A stretch of 64,000 bases of DNA from Fodinibacter sp963763015 (GTDB lineage Bacteria > Actinomycetota > Actinomycetes > Actinomycetales > Dermatophilaceae): NCBI GenBank assembly GCA_963763015.1, contig CAVXML010000011.1:496001-560000 (forward strand), given 5' to 3'. Shown piece by piece: positions 24,233 to 35,364 of this stretch. The translations under genes were made by a program, and so were the position numbers. The first letter of the stretch is position 1; the number at the start of each line of letters is the position of its first letter. The notes under the pieces are model-generated. The model made no database searches. It had not been told where the DNA came from and saw nothing but the letters and a program-made list of their open reading frames with translations.

Positions 24233-24595
24233 ATGAGCAACCCCTACGTCCCGCTCCTGATCCTGCTCGGCCTGGGTTTCGGGTTCGCGGTCCTCTCGGT
24301 GGGTACGAGCCTCGTGGTCGGTCCGAAGCGCTACAACCGGGCCAAGCTCGAGGCCTACGAGTGCGGCATCCAGCCCACCCCGCGGGCCGAGGGTGGCGGA
24401 CGGGTGCCGATCAAGTACTTCCTCACGGCCATGCTCTTCATCATCTTCGACATCGAGTCGGTGTTCCTGTACCCCTTCGCCGTCGCCTTCGACCAGCTCG
24501 GCCTGTTCGCGCTCGTCGAGATGGTCCTGTTCGTGCTCACGGTCTTCGTCGCGTACGCCTACGTGTGGAAGCGCGGCGGGCTGGAGTGGGACTGA
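24233..24595 (+). CDS. nuoA: NADH-quinone oxidoreductase subunit A
   Basis: Small membrane subunit of complex I, 120 aa, three transmembrane helices. Conserved KLEAYECGIQPT (residues ~41-52) and the second-helix segment FIIFDIESVFLYPFA with the functionally important acidic residues. It opens a 14-gene operon in the standard A-N order. Its TGA overlaps a 14-codon frame that bridges to nuoB. Confidence 0.97.
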   Translation: MSNPYVPLLILLGLGFGFAVLSVGTSLVVGPKRYNRAKLEAYECGIQPTPRAEGGGRVPIKYFLTAMLFIIFDIESVFLYPFAVAFDQLGLFALVEMVLFVLTVFVAYAYVWKRGGLEWD

Positions 24596-24639
24596 TGACC
24601 GAACGACCCCGACCGCACACTGTCGCCAAGGAGGCGTGA
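24595..24639 (+). other. 14-codon open frame bridging nuoA and nuoB
   Basis: An ATG overlapping the nuoA stop (TGATGA) opens a frame that ends in TGA overlapping the nuoB ATG. It would encode 14 residues and carries the nuoB ribosome site AAGGAGG (24628-24634) inside it. It could couple translation of nuoA and nuoB or simply be a chance frame in GC-rich DNA. Confidence 0.35.
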
Positions 24640-25238
24640 TGGGACTCGAGGAGAAGCTGCCCGCAGGGTTCGTCCTCACGACGCTCGAGAACGTCGTCGG
24701 CTACATGCGCAAGGCGTCGATCTGGCCGGCGACCTTCGGCCTGGCCTGCTGCGCCATCGAGATGATGGCCGTCGGCACCCCCGACTACGACATCGCCCGC
24801 TTCGGGATGGAGCGGTTCTCGGCCACCCCTCGCCAGGCGGACCTCATGATCGTCGCCGGTCGCGTCTCGCAGAAGATGGCCCCGGTCGTCCGCCAGGTGT
24901 ACGACCAGATGCCCAACCCCAAGTGGGTCATCTCGATGGGCGTCTGCGCCAGCTCGGGGGGCATGTTCAACAACTACGCCATCGTCCAGGGCGTCGACCA
25001 CATCATCCCCGTCGACATCTACCTGCCGGGATGTCCGCCGCGCCCGGAGATGCTCCTCAACGCGATCATCGAGCTGCACGACCAGATCCAGAACAGCAAG
25101 CTCGGCGTCAACCGCATCGCGGCCGCCCGGGCGGCGGAGGCGGCGGCCCTCGCCGCGACGCCCACCTCCCTGATGGCACCCACCCACGACCACCTCGCCC
25201 ACGTGGCGGCCCCCGCCGGGAAGAACCTGCTCGCATGA
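24639..25238 (+). CDS. nuoB: NADH-quinone oxidoreductase subunit B
   Basis: Peripheral subunit, 199 aa, holding the terminal [4Fe-4S] cluster N2 that reduces quinone. Ligands Cys37, Cys38, Cys103 and Cys132 are all present (GLACCAIEM, GVCASSGGMF, PGCPPRPE). A strong AAGGAGG site precedes the ATG. An alanine-rich C-terminal extension after ~160 is common in actinobacteria. Confidence 0.97.
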   Translation: MGLEEKLPAGFVLTTLENVVGYMRKASIWPATFGLACCAIEMMAVGTPDYDIARFGMERFSATPRQADLMIVAGRVSQKMAPVVRQVYDQMPNPKWVISMGVCASSGGMFNNYAIVQGVDHIIPVDIYLPGCPPRPEMLLNAIIELHDQIQNSKLGVNRIAAARAAEAAALAATPTSLMAPTHDHLAHVAAPAGKNLLA

Positions 25239-26061
25239 GCGACGACACGAAGGACGCCGACGACACCACGGTCCAGCCCATTCCCGACAAGGTCATCGAC
25301 TCGCCGCAGACGCGAACCGACGACCAGCCCGAGTCGCTCAAGGCAGCGCACAGCGCGAACGTGGGCGCCTGGCGCGAGCTGACCAGTGACGACCTCGAGC
25401 CGGTGCAGGTGGCTGAGCGGCGGGGGATGTTCGGTGCCCGCAGCCAGGACACCAGCGGGTACGGCGGGGTCGTCCAGCCCGTGCTGTTCCCCGGTGCCAG
25501 CCCGCGCCCGTACGGCTCGTGGTTCGACGAGGCGGCCGACCGGCTGGCGCAGGCCCTCGGCGAGGTCGACGAGCGGCTCGCCGACACGGCGGTCGAGCGG
25601 GTCGTCGTGGACCGGGGGGAGCTGACCCTCTTCGTCCGCCGCGAGCACCTGCCCGCCGTGGCCCGGGCGATGCGCGACGTGCCTGAGCTGCGCTTCGAGA
25701 TGTGCCTCGGGGTCTCGGGGGTCCACTTCCCCGAGCAGGAGGGGCGCGAGCTGCACGCGGTGTACCACCTGCTGTCCATCACGCACGGCAGCCGTCGGGT
25801 CCGGCTGGAGGTCACTGCGCCCGACGCCGACCCGCACGTCCCGTCGATCGTCTCGATCTACCCTGGCGTCGACTGGCACGAGCGCGAGACGTGGGACATG
25901 TTCGGCATCGTCTTCGACGGCCACCCGGCGCTCACCCGGATCCTCATGCCGGACGACTGGCCCGGGCACCCCCAGCGCAAGGACTACCCACTCGGCGGCA
26001 TCCCCGTCGAGTACAAGGGCGGCACCGTCCCGCCGCCGGACCAGCGGAGGGCGTACAGCTG

Positions 26062-26062
<1 letters not shown>
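25235..26062 (+). CDS. nuoC: NADH-quinone oxidoreductase subunit C
   Basis: Peripheral arm subunit of complex I, 275 aa. The conserved 30-kDa core starts around residue 100 and includes SIYPGVDWHERETWDMFGIVFDGHP and the C-terminal DWPGHPQRKDYPL. The first ~70 residues are a charged, probably flexible extension rich in Asp, Thr and Gln that has no counterpart in E. coli. Overlaps nuoB by four bases and touches nuoD by one. Confidence 0.96.
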
Positions 26063-27470
<1,408 letters not shown>

Positions 27471-27471
<1 letters not shown>

Positions 27472-28427
27472 TGGCCCACGACTTCGGCCTCCAGACCGCC
27501 TCCGGGCACCTCACCGTCAGTGAGGAGTCCAAGGCGCCGTACCCCACCGACGTGGAGGCGCGCTTCCGCGCCGACGCCGCGGAGGTCGTGGCGCGCTACC
27601 CGCACAAGCGCTCGGCGCTGCTCCCGCTGCTGCACCTCGTGCAGTCGGTCGACGGCTACGTCACCGGGCGGGGCATCGACCTGTGTGCCGAGATCCTCGA
27701 CCTCACCACTGCCGAGGTGTCCGGTGTCGCGACGTTCTACACCCAGTACAAGCGCCACCCCAACGGCGAGTACACGGTCGGTGTCTGCACCAACACCCTG
27801 TGCGCGATCATGGGCGGCGACGAGATCTGGGAGGCGGTCTCGGAGCACCTCGGTGTGGGTCACGACGAGACCACCGAGGACGGCCGGATCACCCTCGAGC
27901 GCGTCGAGTGCAACGCGGCCTGCGACTACGCCCCCGTCGTCATGACCAACTGGGAGTTCTTCGACAACCAGACTCCCGAGTCCACCATCCGGCTGGTCGA
28001 CGACCTCCGCTCGGGCGCCGAGGTGCGCCCGACCCGTGGGCCGAACCGGGTCTGCACCTTCAAGGAGGTGAGCCGCGTGCTGGCCGGCTTCCCCGACGGC
28101 CGCGCGGACGAGGGGGTCGGCGCGGGACCGGCATCCCTCGTGGGGCTGGCGCTGGCCAAGGAGCAGGGGTGGACCGCGCCCGAGGGCGACTCCTCGCGCG
28201 GCCGTGGGCCGGCCGCGGCCAGGGGCGGCAGCGGCGGCACCGAGGCTTCGCCGGCAGGCGCGGCCGCGGGCACCACGATGGGCCGCACCGAGGTCACCCC
28301 GGCCAGCGACGACGCCGCGGCCCGCAAGGCCGAGCCGGCGGCCACGCGCGACGAGGCCGACGAGGCGCCGTCCGAGGAGGAGACCTCCACCCGCACGACC
28401 GGTCCGACCCCGACGAAGGACTCGTGA
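27471..28427 (+). CDS. nuoE: NADH-quinone oxidoreductase subunit E with long C-terminal tail
   Basis: 24-kDa-type subunit carrying the [2Fe-2S] cluster N1a: Cys106, Cys111, Cys147 and Cys151 (GVCTNTLCAIMGG and ECNAACDYAP). The enzyme core ends near residue 205. Residues ~205-318 form a low-complexity tail rich in Ala, Gly, Thr and Glu with no predicted fold. At 318 aa it is roughly twice the size of E. coli NuoE. Junctions with nuoD and nuoF are one-base overlaps (TGATG). Confidence 0.96.
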
Positions 28428-29749
28428 TGGCCACGACGCTCACGCCGATCCTCACCTCGTTCTGGGACGACCCCGCGTCCTGGACCCTCGACACCTACGC
28501 GCGCCACGGCGGATACCGCGCCCTGGGCAAGGCCCTCGGCATGGAGCCCGCGGCGATCATCCAGGCCGTCAAGGACTCCGCGCTGCGCGGTCGCGGCGGC
28601 GCCGGCTTCCCCACCGGCATGAAGTGGTCGTTCATGGCCCCGCCGGACGGCGGCCCTCGCTACCTCGTCGTCAACGCCGACGAGTCCGAGCCGGGAACCT
28701 GCAAGGACGTCCCGCTCATGATGGCCAACCCCCACGTGCTCATCGAGGGCGTCGCCATCAGCTCGTTCGCGATCGGGTGCGACCACGCCTTCATCTACCT
28801 CCGTGGTGAGGTCGTGCACGTCTACCGCCGCCTCCTGCGCGCCGTGGAGGAGGCGTACGCCGCCGGGCACCTCGGCGACGACGTCCACGGCAGCGGCGCC
28901 ACCCTGAACATCACGGTGCACGCCGGCGCCGGCGCCTACATCTGCGGTGAGGAGACCGCACTCCTCGACAGCCTCGAGGGCCGCCGCGGCCAGCCGCGCA
29001 GCAAGCCGCCGTTCCCCGGCGTCGCGGGGCTCTACGCGCGTCCGACCTCGGTCAACAACGTCGAGTCGATCGCCTCGGTCCCCGGCATCATCCTCGAGGG
29101 CGTCGACTGGTTCACCGGCATGGGCACCGACAAGTCCACCGGCTTCGGCATCTTCAGCCTGTCGGGGCACGTCCGCAACCCCGGCCAGTTCGAGGCCCCG
29201 CTCGGCATCACCCTTCGCGAGCTGCTCGACATGGCGGGCGGGATGCGCGACCCCGACAAGGTCCTGAAGTTCTGGACCCCCGGAGGCAGCTCGACGCCCC
29301 TGTTCACCGCCGAGCACCTCGACGTCCCGCTGGACTTCGAGTCGGTCGGCGCGGCGGGCTCCATGCTGGGCACCCGGGCCCTGCAGATCTTCGACGAGAC
29401 GACCTGCGTGGTGCGGGCCGTCGACCGCTGGACCGACTTCTACAAGCACGAGTCGTGCGGCAAGTGCACTCCCTGCCGCGAGGGCACGTGGTGGCTCAAG
29501 CAGATCCTGGGGCGGCTCGAGTCGGGCGTCGGCGACGAGGAGGACCTCGACAAGCTGCTCGACATCTGCGACAACATCCTGGGCCGAAGCTTCTGCGCGC
29601 TCGGCGACGGTGCGACGAGCCCGATCACCAGCTCCATCCAGTACTTCCGCGACGAGTACGTCGCCCACCTGACCCAGGGTGGCTGCCCCTTCGACCCAGC
29701 GGCGTCGACGCTGTTCGCCAAGGACCACAAGGAGAGCGTGTCCGCATGA
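28427..29749 (+). CDS. nuoF: NADH-quinone oxidoreductase subunit F
   Basis: NADH-oxidising subunit, 440 aa. The NADH/FMN site includes GRGGAGFPTGMKW (residues 55-67), VNADESEPGTCKD (~82-94) and GAYICGEETALL (~169-180). Cluster N3 ligands are Cys344, Cys347, Cys350 (SCGKCTPCREG) and Cys390. Length and motifs are standard. Confidence 0.97.
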   Translation: MATTLTPILTSFWDDPASWTLDTYARHGGYRALGKALGMEPAAIIQAVKDSALRGRGGAGFPTGMKWSFMAPPDGGPRYLVVNADESEPGTCKDVPLMMANPHVLIEGVAISSFAIGCDHAFIYLRGEVVHVYRRLLRAVEEAYAAGHLGDDVHGSGATLNITVHAGAGAYICGEETALLDSLEGRRGQPRSKPPFPGVAGLYARPTSVNNVESIASVPGIILEGVDWFTGMGTDKSTGFGIFSLSGHVRNPGQFEAPLGITLRELLDMAGGMRDPDKVLKFWTPGGSSTPLFTAEHLDVPLDFESVGAAGSMLGTRALQIFDETTCVVRAVDRWTDFYKHESCGKCTPCREGTWWLKQILGRLESGVGDEEDLDKLLDICDNILGRSFCALGDGATSPITSSIQYFRDEYVAHLTQGGCPFDPAASTLFAKDHKESVSA

Positions 29750-32241
29750 CGACCACGCCCGAGAAGACCGGAACGGCCGCTCCCGCCGCGGCCGACCTGG
29801 TCACCCTGACGATCGACGGCGTCCCGGTGTCGGTCCCGAAGGGCACTCTCATCATCCGCGCCGCCGAGCAGGCCGGGATCGAGATCCCGCGGTTCTGCGA
29901 CCACCCGAGCCTGGACCCGGTCGGCGCGTGCCGCCAGTGCCTCGTCGAGGTGTGGATGCCGGGGCCGCCGGCACCCGACGGCACGCCGGCCGAGCCCAAG
30001 CAGATGCAGGGCCCGCCCGGGCGGATGAAGCCGCAGGCGTCGTGCACCATGGCCGTCGCCCCGGGCATGGTCGTCATGACCCAGTACACCTCCGAGGGTG
30101 CGGACAAGGCGCAGAAGGGCGTCATGGAGCTGCTCCTCATCAACCACCCGCTCGACTGCCCGGTGTGCGACAAGGGCGGCGAGTGCCCCCTCCAGAACCA
30201 GGCGATGAGCAACGGCCGGTCGGTCTCACGCTTCGAGGACGTCAAGCGCACCTTCCCGAAGCCGATCAACATCTCGGCCCAGGTGCTGCTCGACCGGGAG
30301 CGCTGCGTCCTGTGCGCCCGCTGCACCCGCTTCTCGGAGCAGATCGCCGGTGACCCGTTCATCGCGCTCGTCGAGCGGGGCGCGCTCCAGCAGGTCGGCA
30401 TCTACGAGGAGAAGCCGTTCGAGAGCTACTTCTCGGGGAACACCGTCCAGATCTGCCCGGTCGGTGCCCTGACCGGCTCGGCCTACCGGTTCCGCTCCCG
30501 CCCCTTCGACCTCGTGTCGACCCGGAGCGCGTGCGAGCACTGCGCCAGCGGCTGCGCGATCCGCACCGACCACCGCCGAGGCGGGGTGCTGCGCCGGATG
30601 GCGTGGAACGACCCGGCCGTGAACGAGGAGTGGAACTGCGACAAGGGCCGGTGGGCCTTCGCGTACACCACGGTGGGCGACCGCCTCGAGCTCCCCATGG
30701 TGCGCGGCGACGACGGCCGGCTCCGAGTGGCGTCCTGGCGCGAGGCACTCGAGAGGGCCGCGGCGGGGCTGCGCGAGGCGTCGTCCGCGGGCGTCCTCGT
30801 CGGCGGACGGGTGAGCACCGAGGACGCCTACGCCTACGGCAAGTTCGCTCGCACGGTGCTCGGCACCAACGACGTGGACTTCCGCGCTCGGCCGCACTCG
30901 GCCGAGGAGGCCGAGTTCCTGGCCTCGGCGGTCGTCGGGGTCACCCCCGAGACCGGGGCGGTGACCTACGCGGACCTGGAGTCGGCGCCGAGCGTCATGC
31001 TCGTGGGGCTGGAGCCCGAGGACGAGAGCCCCATCGTCTTCCTGCGGCTGCGCAAGGCGTTCCGCCGGCACCGCACCGCGGTGTACGCCGTGTCGCCGGT
31101 CGCCACCCGAGGGCTGGCCAAGATGGGGGGCACCCTCGTCGCCACCGCCCCGGGCACCGAGCCCGAGGTCCTGCGCGCGCTGGGTGAGCGGTCCGGCAAC
31201 GACGTCGTCGCGGCCGCCGGCGAGGCCCTGCGGCAGGACGGCGCCGTGCTGCTGGTCGGTGAGCGGCTCGCCATGGTGCCCGGTGCCCTCAGCGCGGTGG
31301 CGGCCCTCGCCGAGTCCACGGGCGCCCGGCTGGCCTGGGTGCCCCGGCGGGCCGGGGAGCGGGGGGCCCTCGATGCCGGCGCGTTCCCGACCCTGCTGCC
31401 CGGCGGGGGCCCGGTCGCGGACGCCGCCGCTCGAGCCCACGTCGCCTCGATCTGGGGGGTGCCGTCCCTGCCCGAGGCACCGGGCCGTGACACCGCCGGA
31501 ATCGTGGCGGCGGCCGGTTCCGGTGAGATCGGTGCGCTCGTCGTGGGCGGTGTCGACCCGGTCGACCTGGGAGTTCCCCGGGCCGCCGAGGCGCTCGCCC
31601 GGCCCTTCGTCGTCTCCCTCGAGATCCGGCCCTCGGCGGTGACCGAGGTCGCCGACGTGATCCTGCCGGTGGCGTCGCACGCCGAGAAGGGCGGCACCTT
31701 CCTGGACTGGGAAGGCCGGCCGCGGGTGTTCGAGACCGCCCTGGAGACGGCCCAGGTCTCCGACTACCGCGCCCTCGACATGCTGGCCGACGAGATGGGC
31801 GAGTTCCTCGGCACTCGCACGCTGCGAGAGGTGCGCACCGAGATCGAGTCGCTGGGCTCGTGGCGCGGTCCGCGACCCGCCCACCCCACTGCGGATGCCG
31901 GTGACGTGCCGAGCGTCGAGCCCGGCACGCTCGTCCTCGCGACGTGGAGGCACCTGCTCGACCGCGGGTCGCTCCAGGACGGGGAGCCGTTCCTCGCGGG
32001 TACCGCCCCGCGACCGGTGGCCCGCGTCTCGCGGGCGACGGCCGCGGGCCTGGGCGTCAGCGACGGCGACTCGGTCACAGTGCGTGCCGGCGACCAGAGC
32101 GTGACCGCCCCGGTCATCGTCGACGAGATGGCCGACCACGTGATCTGGCTGCCCACCAACTCGGCGGGGTGCGACCTGCGGGCCGCGCTCGCCGGCGCCC
32201 CCGGCGCCCTCGTCTCCGTCACCAAGGAGGACCAGGCATGA
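29746..32241 (+). CDS. nuoG: NADH-quinone oxidoreductase subunit G
   Basis: Largest peripheral subunit, 831 aa. N-terminal [2Fe-2S] N1b ligands Cys51, Cys62, Cys65 and Cys100; the N5 cluster motif with His134, Cys138, Cys141 and Cys147; N4 with Cys187, Cys190, Cys193 and Cys237; and Cys263, Cys266, Cys270 and Cys298, matching the extra cluster N7 found only in some bacteria. The molybdopterin-oxidoreductase-like domain follows, with a C-terminal formate-dehydrogenase-like barrel from ~710. Confidence 0.96.
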   Translation: MTTTPEKTGTAAPAAADLVTLTIDGVPVSVPKGTLIIRAAEQAGIEIPRFCDHPSLDPVGACRQCLVEVWMPGPPAPDGTPAEPKQMQGPPGRMKPQASCTMAVAPGMVVMTQYTSEGADKAQKGVMELLLINHPLDCPVCDKGGECPLQNQAMSNGRSVSRFEDVKRTFPKPINISAQVLLDRERCVLCARCTRFSEQIAGDPFIALVERGALQQVGIYEEKPFESYFSGNTVQICPVGALTGSAYRFRSRPFDLVSTRSACEHCASGCAIRTDHRRGGVLRRMAWNDPAVNEEWNCDKGRWAFAYTTVGDRLELPMVRGDDGRLRVASWREALERAAAGLREASSAGVLVGGRVSTEDAYAYGKFARTVLGTNDVDFRARPHSAEEAEFLASAVVGVTPETGAVTYADLESAPSVMLVGLEPEDESPIVFLRLRKAFRRHRTAVYAVSPVATRGLAKMGGTLVATAPGTEPEVLRALGERSGNDVVAAAGEALRQDGAVLLVGERLAMVPGALSAVAALAESTGARLAWVPRRAGERGALDAGAFPTLLPGGGPVADAAARAHVASIWGVPSLPEAPGRDTAGIVAAAGSGEIGALVVGGVDPVDLGVPRAAEALARPFVVSLEIRPSAVTEVADVILPVASHAEKGGTFLDWEGRPRVFETALETAQVSDYRALDMLADEMGEFLGTRTLREVRTEIESLGSWRGPRPAHPTADAGDVPSVEPGTLVLATWRHLLDRGSLQDGEPFLAGTAPRPVARVSRATAAGLGVSDGDSVTVRAGDQSVTAPVIVDEMADHVIWLPTNSAGCDLRAALAGAPGALVSVTKEDQA

Positions 32242-32306
32242 GCTGCACCCCACGAAGTTCTTCCGCCGCTGCGCTCCCCCAGATACGTCGCGAGGATCCC
32301 GCATGA
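32238..32306 (+). other. 22-codon open frame bridging nuoG and nuoH
   Basis: ATG 32238 overlaps the nuoG TGA by four bases and the frame ends in TGA overlapping the nuoH ATG by four bases, exactly filling the 61-base gap. The predicted 22-residue peptide is Ser/Arg/Ala-rich and has no recognised family. CGAGGAT at ~32291-32297 is the only plausible nuoH ribosome site. Either a coupling peptide or an accident. Confidence 0.35.
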
Positions 32307-33682
32307 GCACGCTGCTGGCACTGACGGAGGCGGCCTCCCTCGTCACCGAGACGACGGACAACCCGCGTGCCGACTTCAGCGACACCCCCCTGTGGCTGAG
32401 CGCCGTCAAGGCACTCATCATCTTCGTCTACCTGCTCGTCTCGACCCTGCTCGTCATCTGGTTCGAGCGCCGGGTCATCGGCCGGATGCAGCAGCGCCCC
32501 GGGCCCAACCGGAACGGGCCGTTCGGCCTGCTGCAGACCCTCGCCGACGGCATGAAGTCGATGCTCAAGGAGGACGTGCGCCCGAAGGCAGCGGACGCCT
32601 TCGTGTTCACGCTGGCCCCGCTCATCACCGCCACGATGTGCTTCGTCGCGTTCTCGATCATCCCACTGGCGGGTGAGGTGTGGATGTTCGGGCACCGGAC
32701 GCCCTTCCAGCTCACCGACACCGCCGTCGCGGTGCTCCTCGTGCTGGCGATCGCGGGCGTGGGGATCTACGGGGTCGTCCTGGCGGGCTGGTCCTCGGGC
32801 TCGACGTACCCGCTCATGGGGGGCCTGCGCTCCTCGGCTCAGATGATCTCCTACGAGATCGCCATGGGCCTCTCGCTGGTGGCCGTCTTCCTCTACGCGG
32901 GGTCGATGTCGACCTCGCAGATCGTCGGCGCCCAGCGCGACCTGTGGTTCGTCATCCCGGCGTTCTTCAGCTTCTTCGTCTATGTCATCACGATGGTCGG
33001 CGAGACGAACCGGCTGCCCTTCGACCTGGCCGAGGGCGAGGGCGAGCTCACCGGCGGGTTCCACACCGAGTACGGGTCGATGCGGTTCGCGATGTTCTTC
33101 CTCGGCGAGTACATCAACATGTTCACCGTCGCCGCGCTCGCGACGACGATGTTCCTCGGCGGCTGGCAGGCGCCTCCCGGCATCGCCTCCATCAACGACG
33201 GCATGTTCAACGAGGGCTGGTGGGGTCTGCTCTGGTTCACGGTGAAGCTGTGGATGTTCATGTTCGTGTTCGTCTGGCTTCGGGGCTCGTTGCCTCGCGT
33301 CCGCTACGACCAGTTCATGCGGTTCGGGTGGAAGTTCCTCATCCCCTCCACCCTCGCGTGGGTCATGCTCGTCGCGTTCTTCCGCGCCGGCCAGAACGGC
33401 TGGCTCGGTGGCAGCGTGGACTTCGCGGGTCGCCGGTTCCCGGTGATCTCGCTCTTCCTCGTGGGAGTCATCGCCGTCCTGGCCCTGGTCGTCGGCTGGC
33501 TGTGGGACCGGCGGGCGGAGGCGAAGGAGGCGGCCGCCCACCCGGTCGTCCCCGACGAGGTCGACCCCTACGCCGGCGGCTACCCCGTGCCGCCCCTGCC
33601 CGGCCAGCGCCTGCGTGAGCCCTCGCTCACGGCCCCTGCCCTCCCGGCCGGCAGCGACACCAAGGAGTCCACTCGTGCCTGA
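32303..33682 (+). CDS. nuoH: NADH-quinone oxidoreductase subunit H
   Basis: Membrane subunit at the quinone channel entrance, 459 aa, eight core helices. Conserved ERRVIGRMQQRPGPNRNGPFG (residues ~54-74), SYEIAMGLSLV, NRLPFDLAEGEGELTGGFHTEYG (quinone-site acidic loop) and RGSLPRVRYDQFM. The C-terminal ~70 residues are a Pro/Ala-rich cytoplasmic extension; the last bases overlap nuoI by eight. Confidence 0.97.
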   Translation: MSTLLALTEAASLVTETTDNPRADFSDTPLWLSAVKALIIFVYLLVSTLLVIWFERRVIGRMQQRPGPNRNGPFGLLQTLADGMKSMLKEDVRPKAADAFVFTLAPLITATMCFVAFSIIPLAGEVWMFGHRTPFQLTDTAVAVLLVLAIAGVGIYGVVLAGWSSGSTYPLMGGLRSSAQMISYEIAMGLSLVAVFLYAGSMSTSQIVGAQRDLWFVIPAFFSFFVYVITMVGETNRLPFDLAEGEGELTGGFHTEYGSMRFAMFFLGEYINMFTVAALATTMFLGGWQAPPGIASINDGMFNEGWWGLLWFTVKLWMFMFVFVWLRGSLPRVRYDQFMRFGWKFLIPSTLAWVMLVAFFRAGQNGWLGGSVDFAGRRFPVISLFLVGVIAVLALVVGWLWDRRAEAKEAAAHPVVPDEVDPYAGGYPVPPLPGQRLREPSLTAPALPAGSDTKESTRA

Positions 33683-34292
33683 GGAGCAGAAGAAGTCCGG
33701 CTTCCTCTCCGACCTGTTCGCCCCCGTCGGCGGGTTCGGCGTCACCTTCGCGACGATGTTCCGCAAGGTCGCCACGGAGGAGTACCCCGAGGAGAAGCGC
33801 CCCACCCAGCCCCGCTTCCACGGCCGACACCAGCTGAACCGGCATCCCGACGGGCTCGAGAAGTGCATCGGCTGTGAGCTGTGCGCGTGGGCCTGCCCCG
33901 CCGACGCGATCCTCGTCGAGGGCGCCGACAACGACGACACCGAGGGCGGCGCCGGCCGGTTCAGCCCCGGTGAGCGCTATGGCCGCGTCTACCAGATCAA
34001 CTACCTGCGGTGCATCTTCTGCGGGTTGTGCATCGAGGCGTGCCCGACGCGCGCCCTCACCATGACGAACTTCTACGAGATCGCCGACGACAACCGCGCC
34101 GACCTCATCTACACGAAGGACCAGCTGCTCGCCCCCCTCCAGCCGGGGATGCTGACCCCGCCGTTCCCGATGGCGGACGGCATGGAGGAGCGCGACTACT
34201 ACCTGGGGAAGGTCTCCGAGCCCACGGACGCCCAGCGGGCGTACGTCGAGGAGCACACCGGGACGACGGACGACGTGGAGGTGACCCGGTGA
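33675..34292 (+). CDS. nuoI: NADH-quinone oxidoreductase subunit I
   Basis: Ferredoxin-like subunit, 205 aa, with clusters N6a and N6b: Cys64, Cys67, Cys70, Cys74 and Cys113, Cys116, Cys119, Cys123. Start is GTG 33675 because AAGGAG lies seven bases upstream; this makes it overlap the end of nuoH by eight bases. Longer frames upstream have no family sequence. Confidence 0.96.
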   Translation: MPEEQKKSGFLSDLFAPVGGFGVTFATMFRKVATEEYPEEKRPTQPRFHGRHQLNRHPDGLEKCIGCELCAWACPADAILVEGADNDDTEGGAGRFSPGERYGRVYQINYLRCIFCGLCIEACPTRALTMTNFYEIADDNRADLIYTKDQLLAPLQPGMLTPPFPMADGMEERDYYLGKVSEPTDAQRAYVEEHTGTTDDVEVTR

Positions 34293-35059
34293 CCGGCACC
34301 GGCGAGCAGGTCCTGTTCTGGGTTCTCGCCCCCCTGGCGGTGGCCGGCGCCCTCGGTCTGGTGTTCGCGAGGAAGGCGGTCCACGCGGCGCTCGGTATGG
34401 CCCTGACGATGATCATCCTCGGCGTCTTCTACATCGCCCAGGACGCCGACTTCCTCGGAGTCATCCAGATCTTCGTCTACACCGGCGCCGTGATGATGCT
34501 CTTCCTCTTCGTCATCATGCTCATCGGCGTCGACTCCTCCGACAGCCTCGTCGAGACCCTCACCGGCCAGCGCTGGGTGACGGCGCTCCTGTGCCTGGGA
34601 CTCGGCGGCATCCTCGCATCGGCCCTCGGTCGGGTCACGTGGGGCGAGGCGGTCGGCGTCGAGGCGATCAACGCCGAGACCGGCAACGTCTCGGGCGTCG
34701 CCCAGCTCATCTTCGGCCGCTACGTGTGGGTCTTCGAGCTCACGAGCGCGCTGCTCATCACTGCGGCCCTCGGCGCGATGGTCCTCGCGCACCGCGAGCG
34801 GCTCGGTAGGGGCCCGAACCAGCGGGAGTGGAGCAGGCGCCGGTTCCGCCAGGGCGAGAACCTCGCCGGGCTTCCGGTCCCCGGTGTCTACGCCCGCCAC
34901 AACGCCGTCGACACCCCGGCCCTCCTGCCCGACGGCACGCCGTCGCCGCTGTCGTTGTCGCGCGTGCTGACCGCCCGCGAGCAGGTGCTCGCCCCGGAGG
35001 TGTACCTCGAGGCCGAGGCGGCGATCGAGCGGGACATGACGGAGGAGAGCGAGCGATGA
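34289..35059 (+). CDS. nuoJ: NADH-quinone oxidoreductase subunit J
   Basis: Membrane subunit, 256 aa. Five helices in the first ~165 residues include FLGVIQIFVYTGAVMMLFLFVIML with the conserved Tyr/Gly break (pi-bulge helix). The soluble C-terminal extension from ~170 is Arg/Pro-rich, longer than in E. coli and typical for actinobacteria. GTG start overlaps the nuoI stop. Confidence 0.95.
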   Translation: MTGTGEQVLFWVLAPLAVAGALGLVFARKAVHAALGMALTMIILGVFYIAQDADFLGVIQIFVYTGAVMMLFLFVIMLIGVDSSDSLVETLTGQRWVTALLCLGLGGILASALGRVTWGEAVGVEAINAETGNVSGVAQLIFGRYVWVFELTSALLITAALGAMVLAHRERLGRGPNQREWSRRRFRQGENLAGLPVPGVYARHNAVDTPALLPDGTPSPLSLSRVLTAREQVLAPEVYLEAEAAIERDMTEESER

Positions 35060-35355
35060 GCCTGGTCAACTACATCTACCTGGCGACGCTCCTCTTCGTC
35101 ATCGGGGGCGCGACGGTGCTGACGCGGCGCAACGCGATCATCGTCTTCATGGGGGTCGAGCTCATGCTCAACTCCACGAACCTCGTCTTCGTCACGTTCG
35201 CCCGCATCCACGGCAACCTCGACGGCCAGGTCCTCGCCCTCTTCGTCATGGTCGTCGCCGCGGCGGAGGTCGTCGTCGGCCTCGCGATCATCATGGCGAT
35301 CTTCCGTTCGCGACGCTCGGCCTCGGTCGACGACGCGAACCTGCTGAAGCTGTAA
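35056..35355 (+). CDS. nuoK: NADH-quinone oxidoreductase subunit K
   Basis: Small three-helix membrane subunit, 99 aa, of MrpC type. Conserved glutamates of the proton path lie in FMGVELMLNSTNLVFV (Glu at ~35) and AAAEVVVGLAII (Glu at ~70). It ends in TAA at 35355, immediately overlapped by an AAGGAG ribosome site for the next start. Confidence 0.97.
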   Translation: MSLVNYIYLATLLFVIGGATVLTRRNAIIVFMGVELMLNSTNLVFVTFARIHGNLDGQVLALFVMVVAAAEVVVGLAIIMAIFRSRRSASVDDANLLKL

Positions 35356-35364
35356 GGAGCACCA

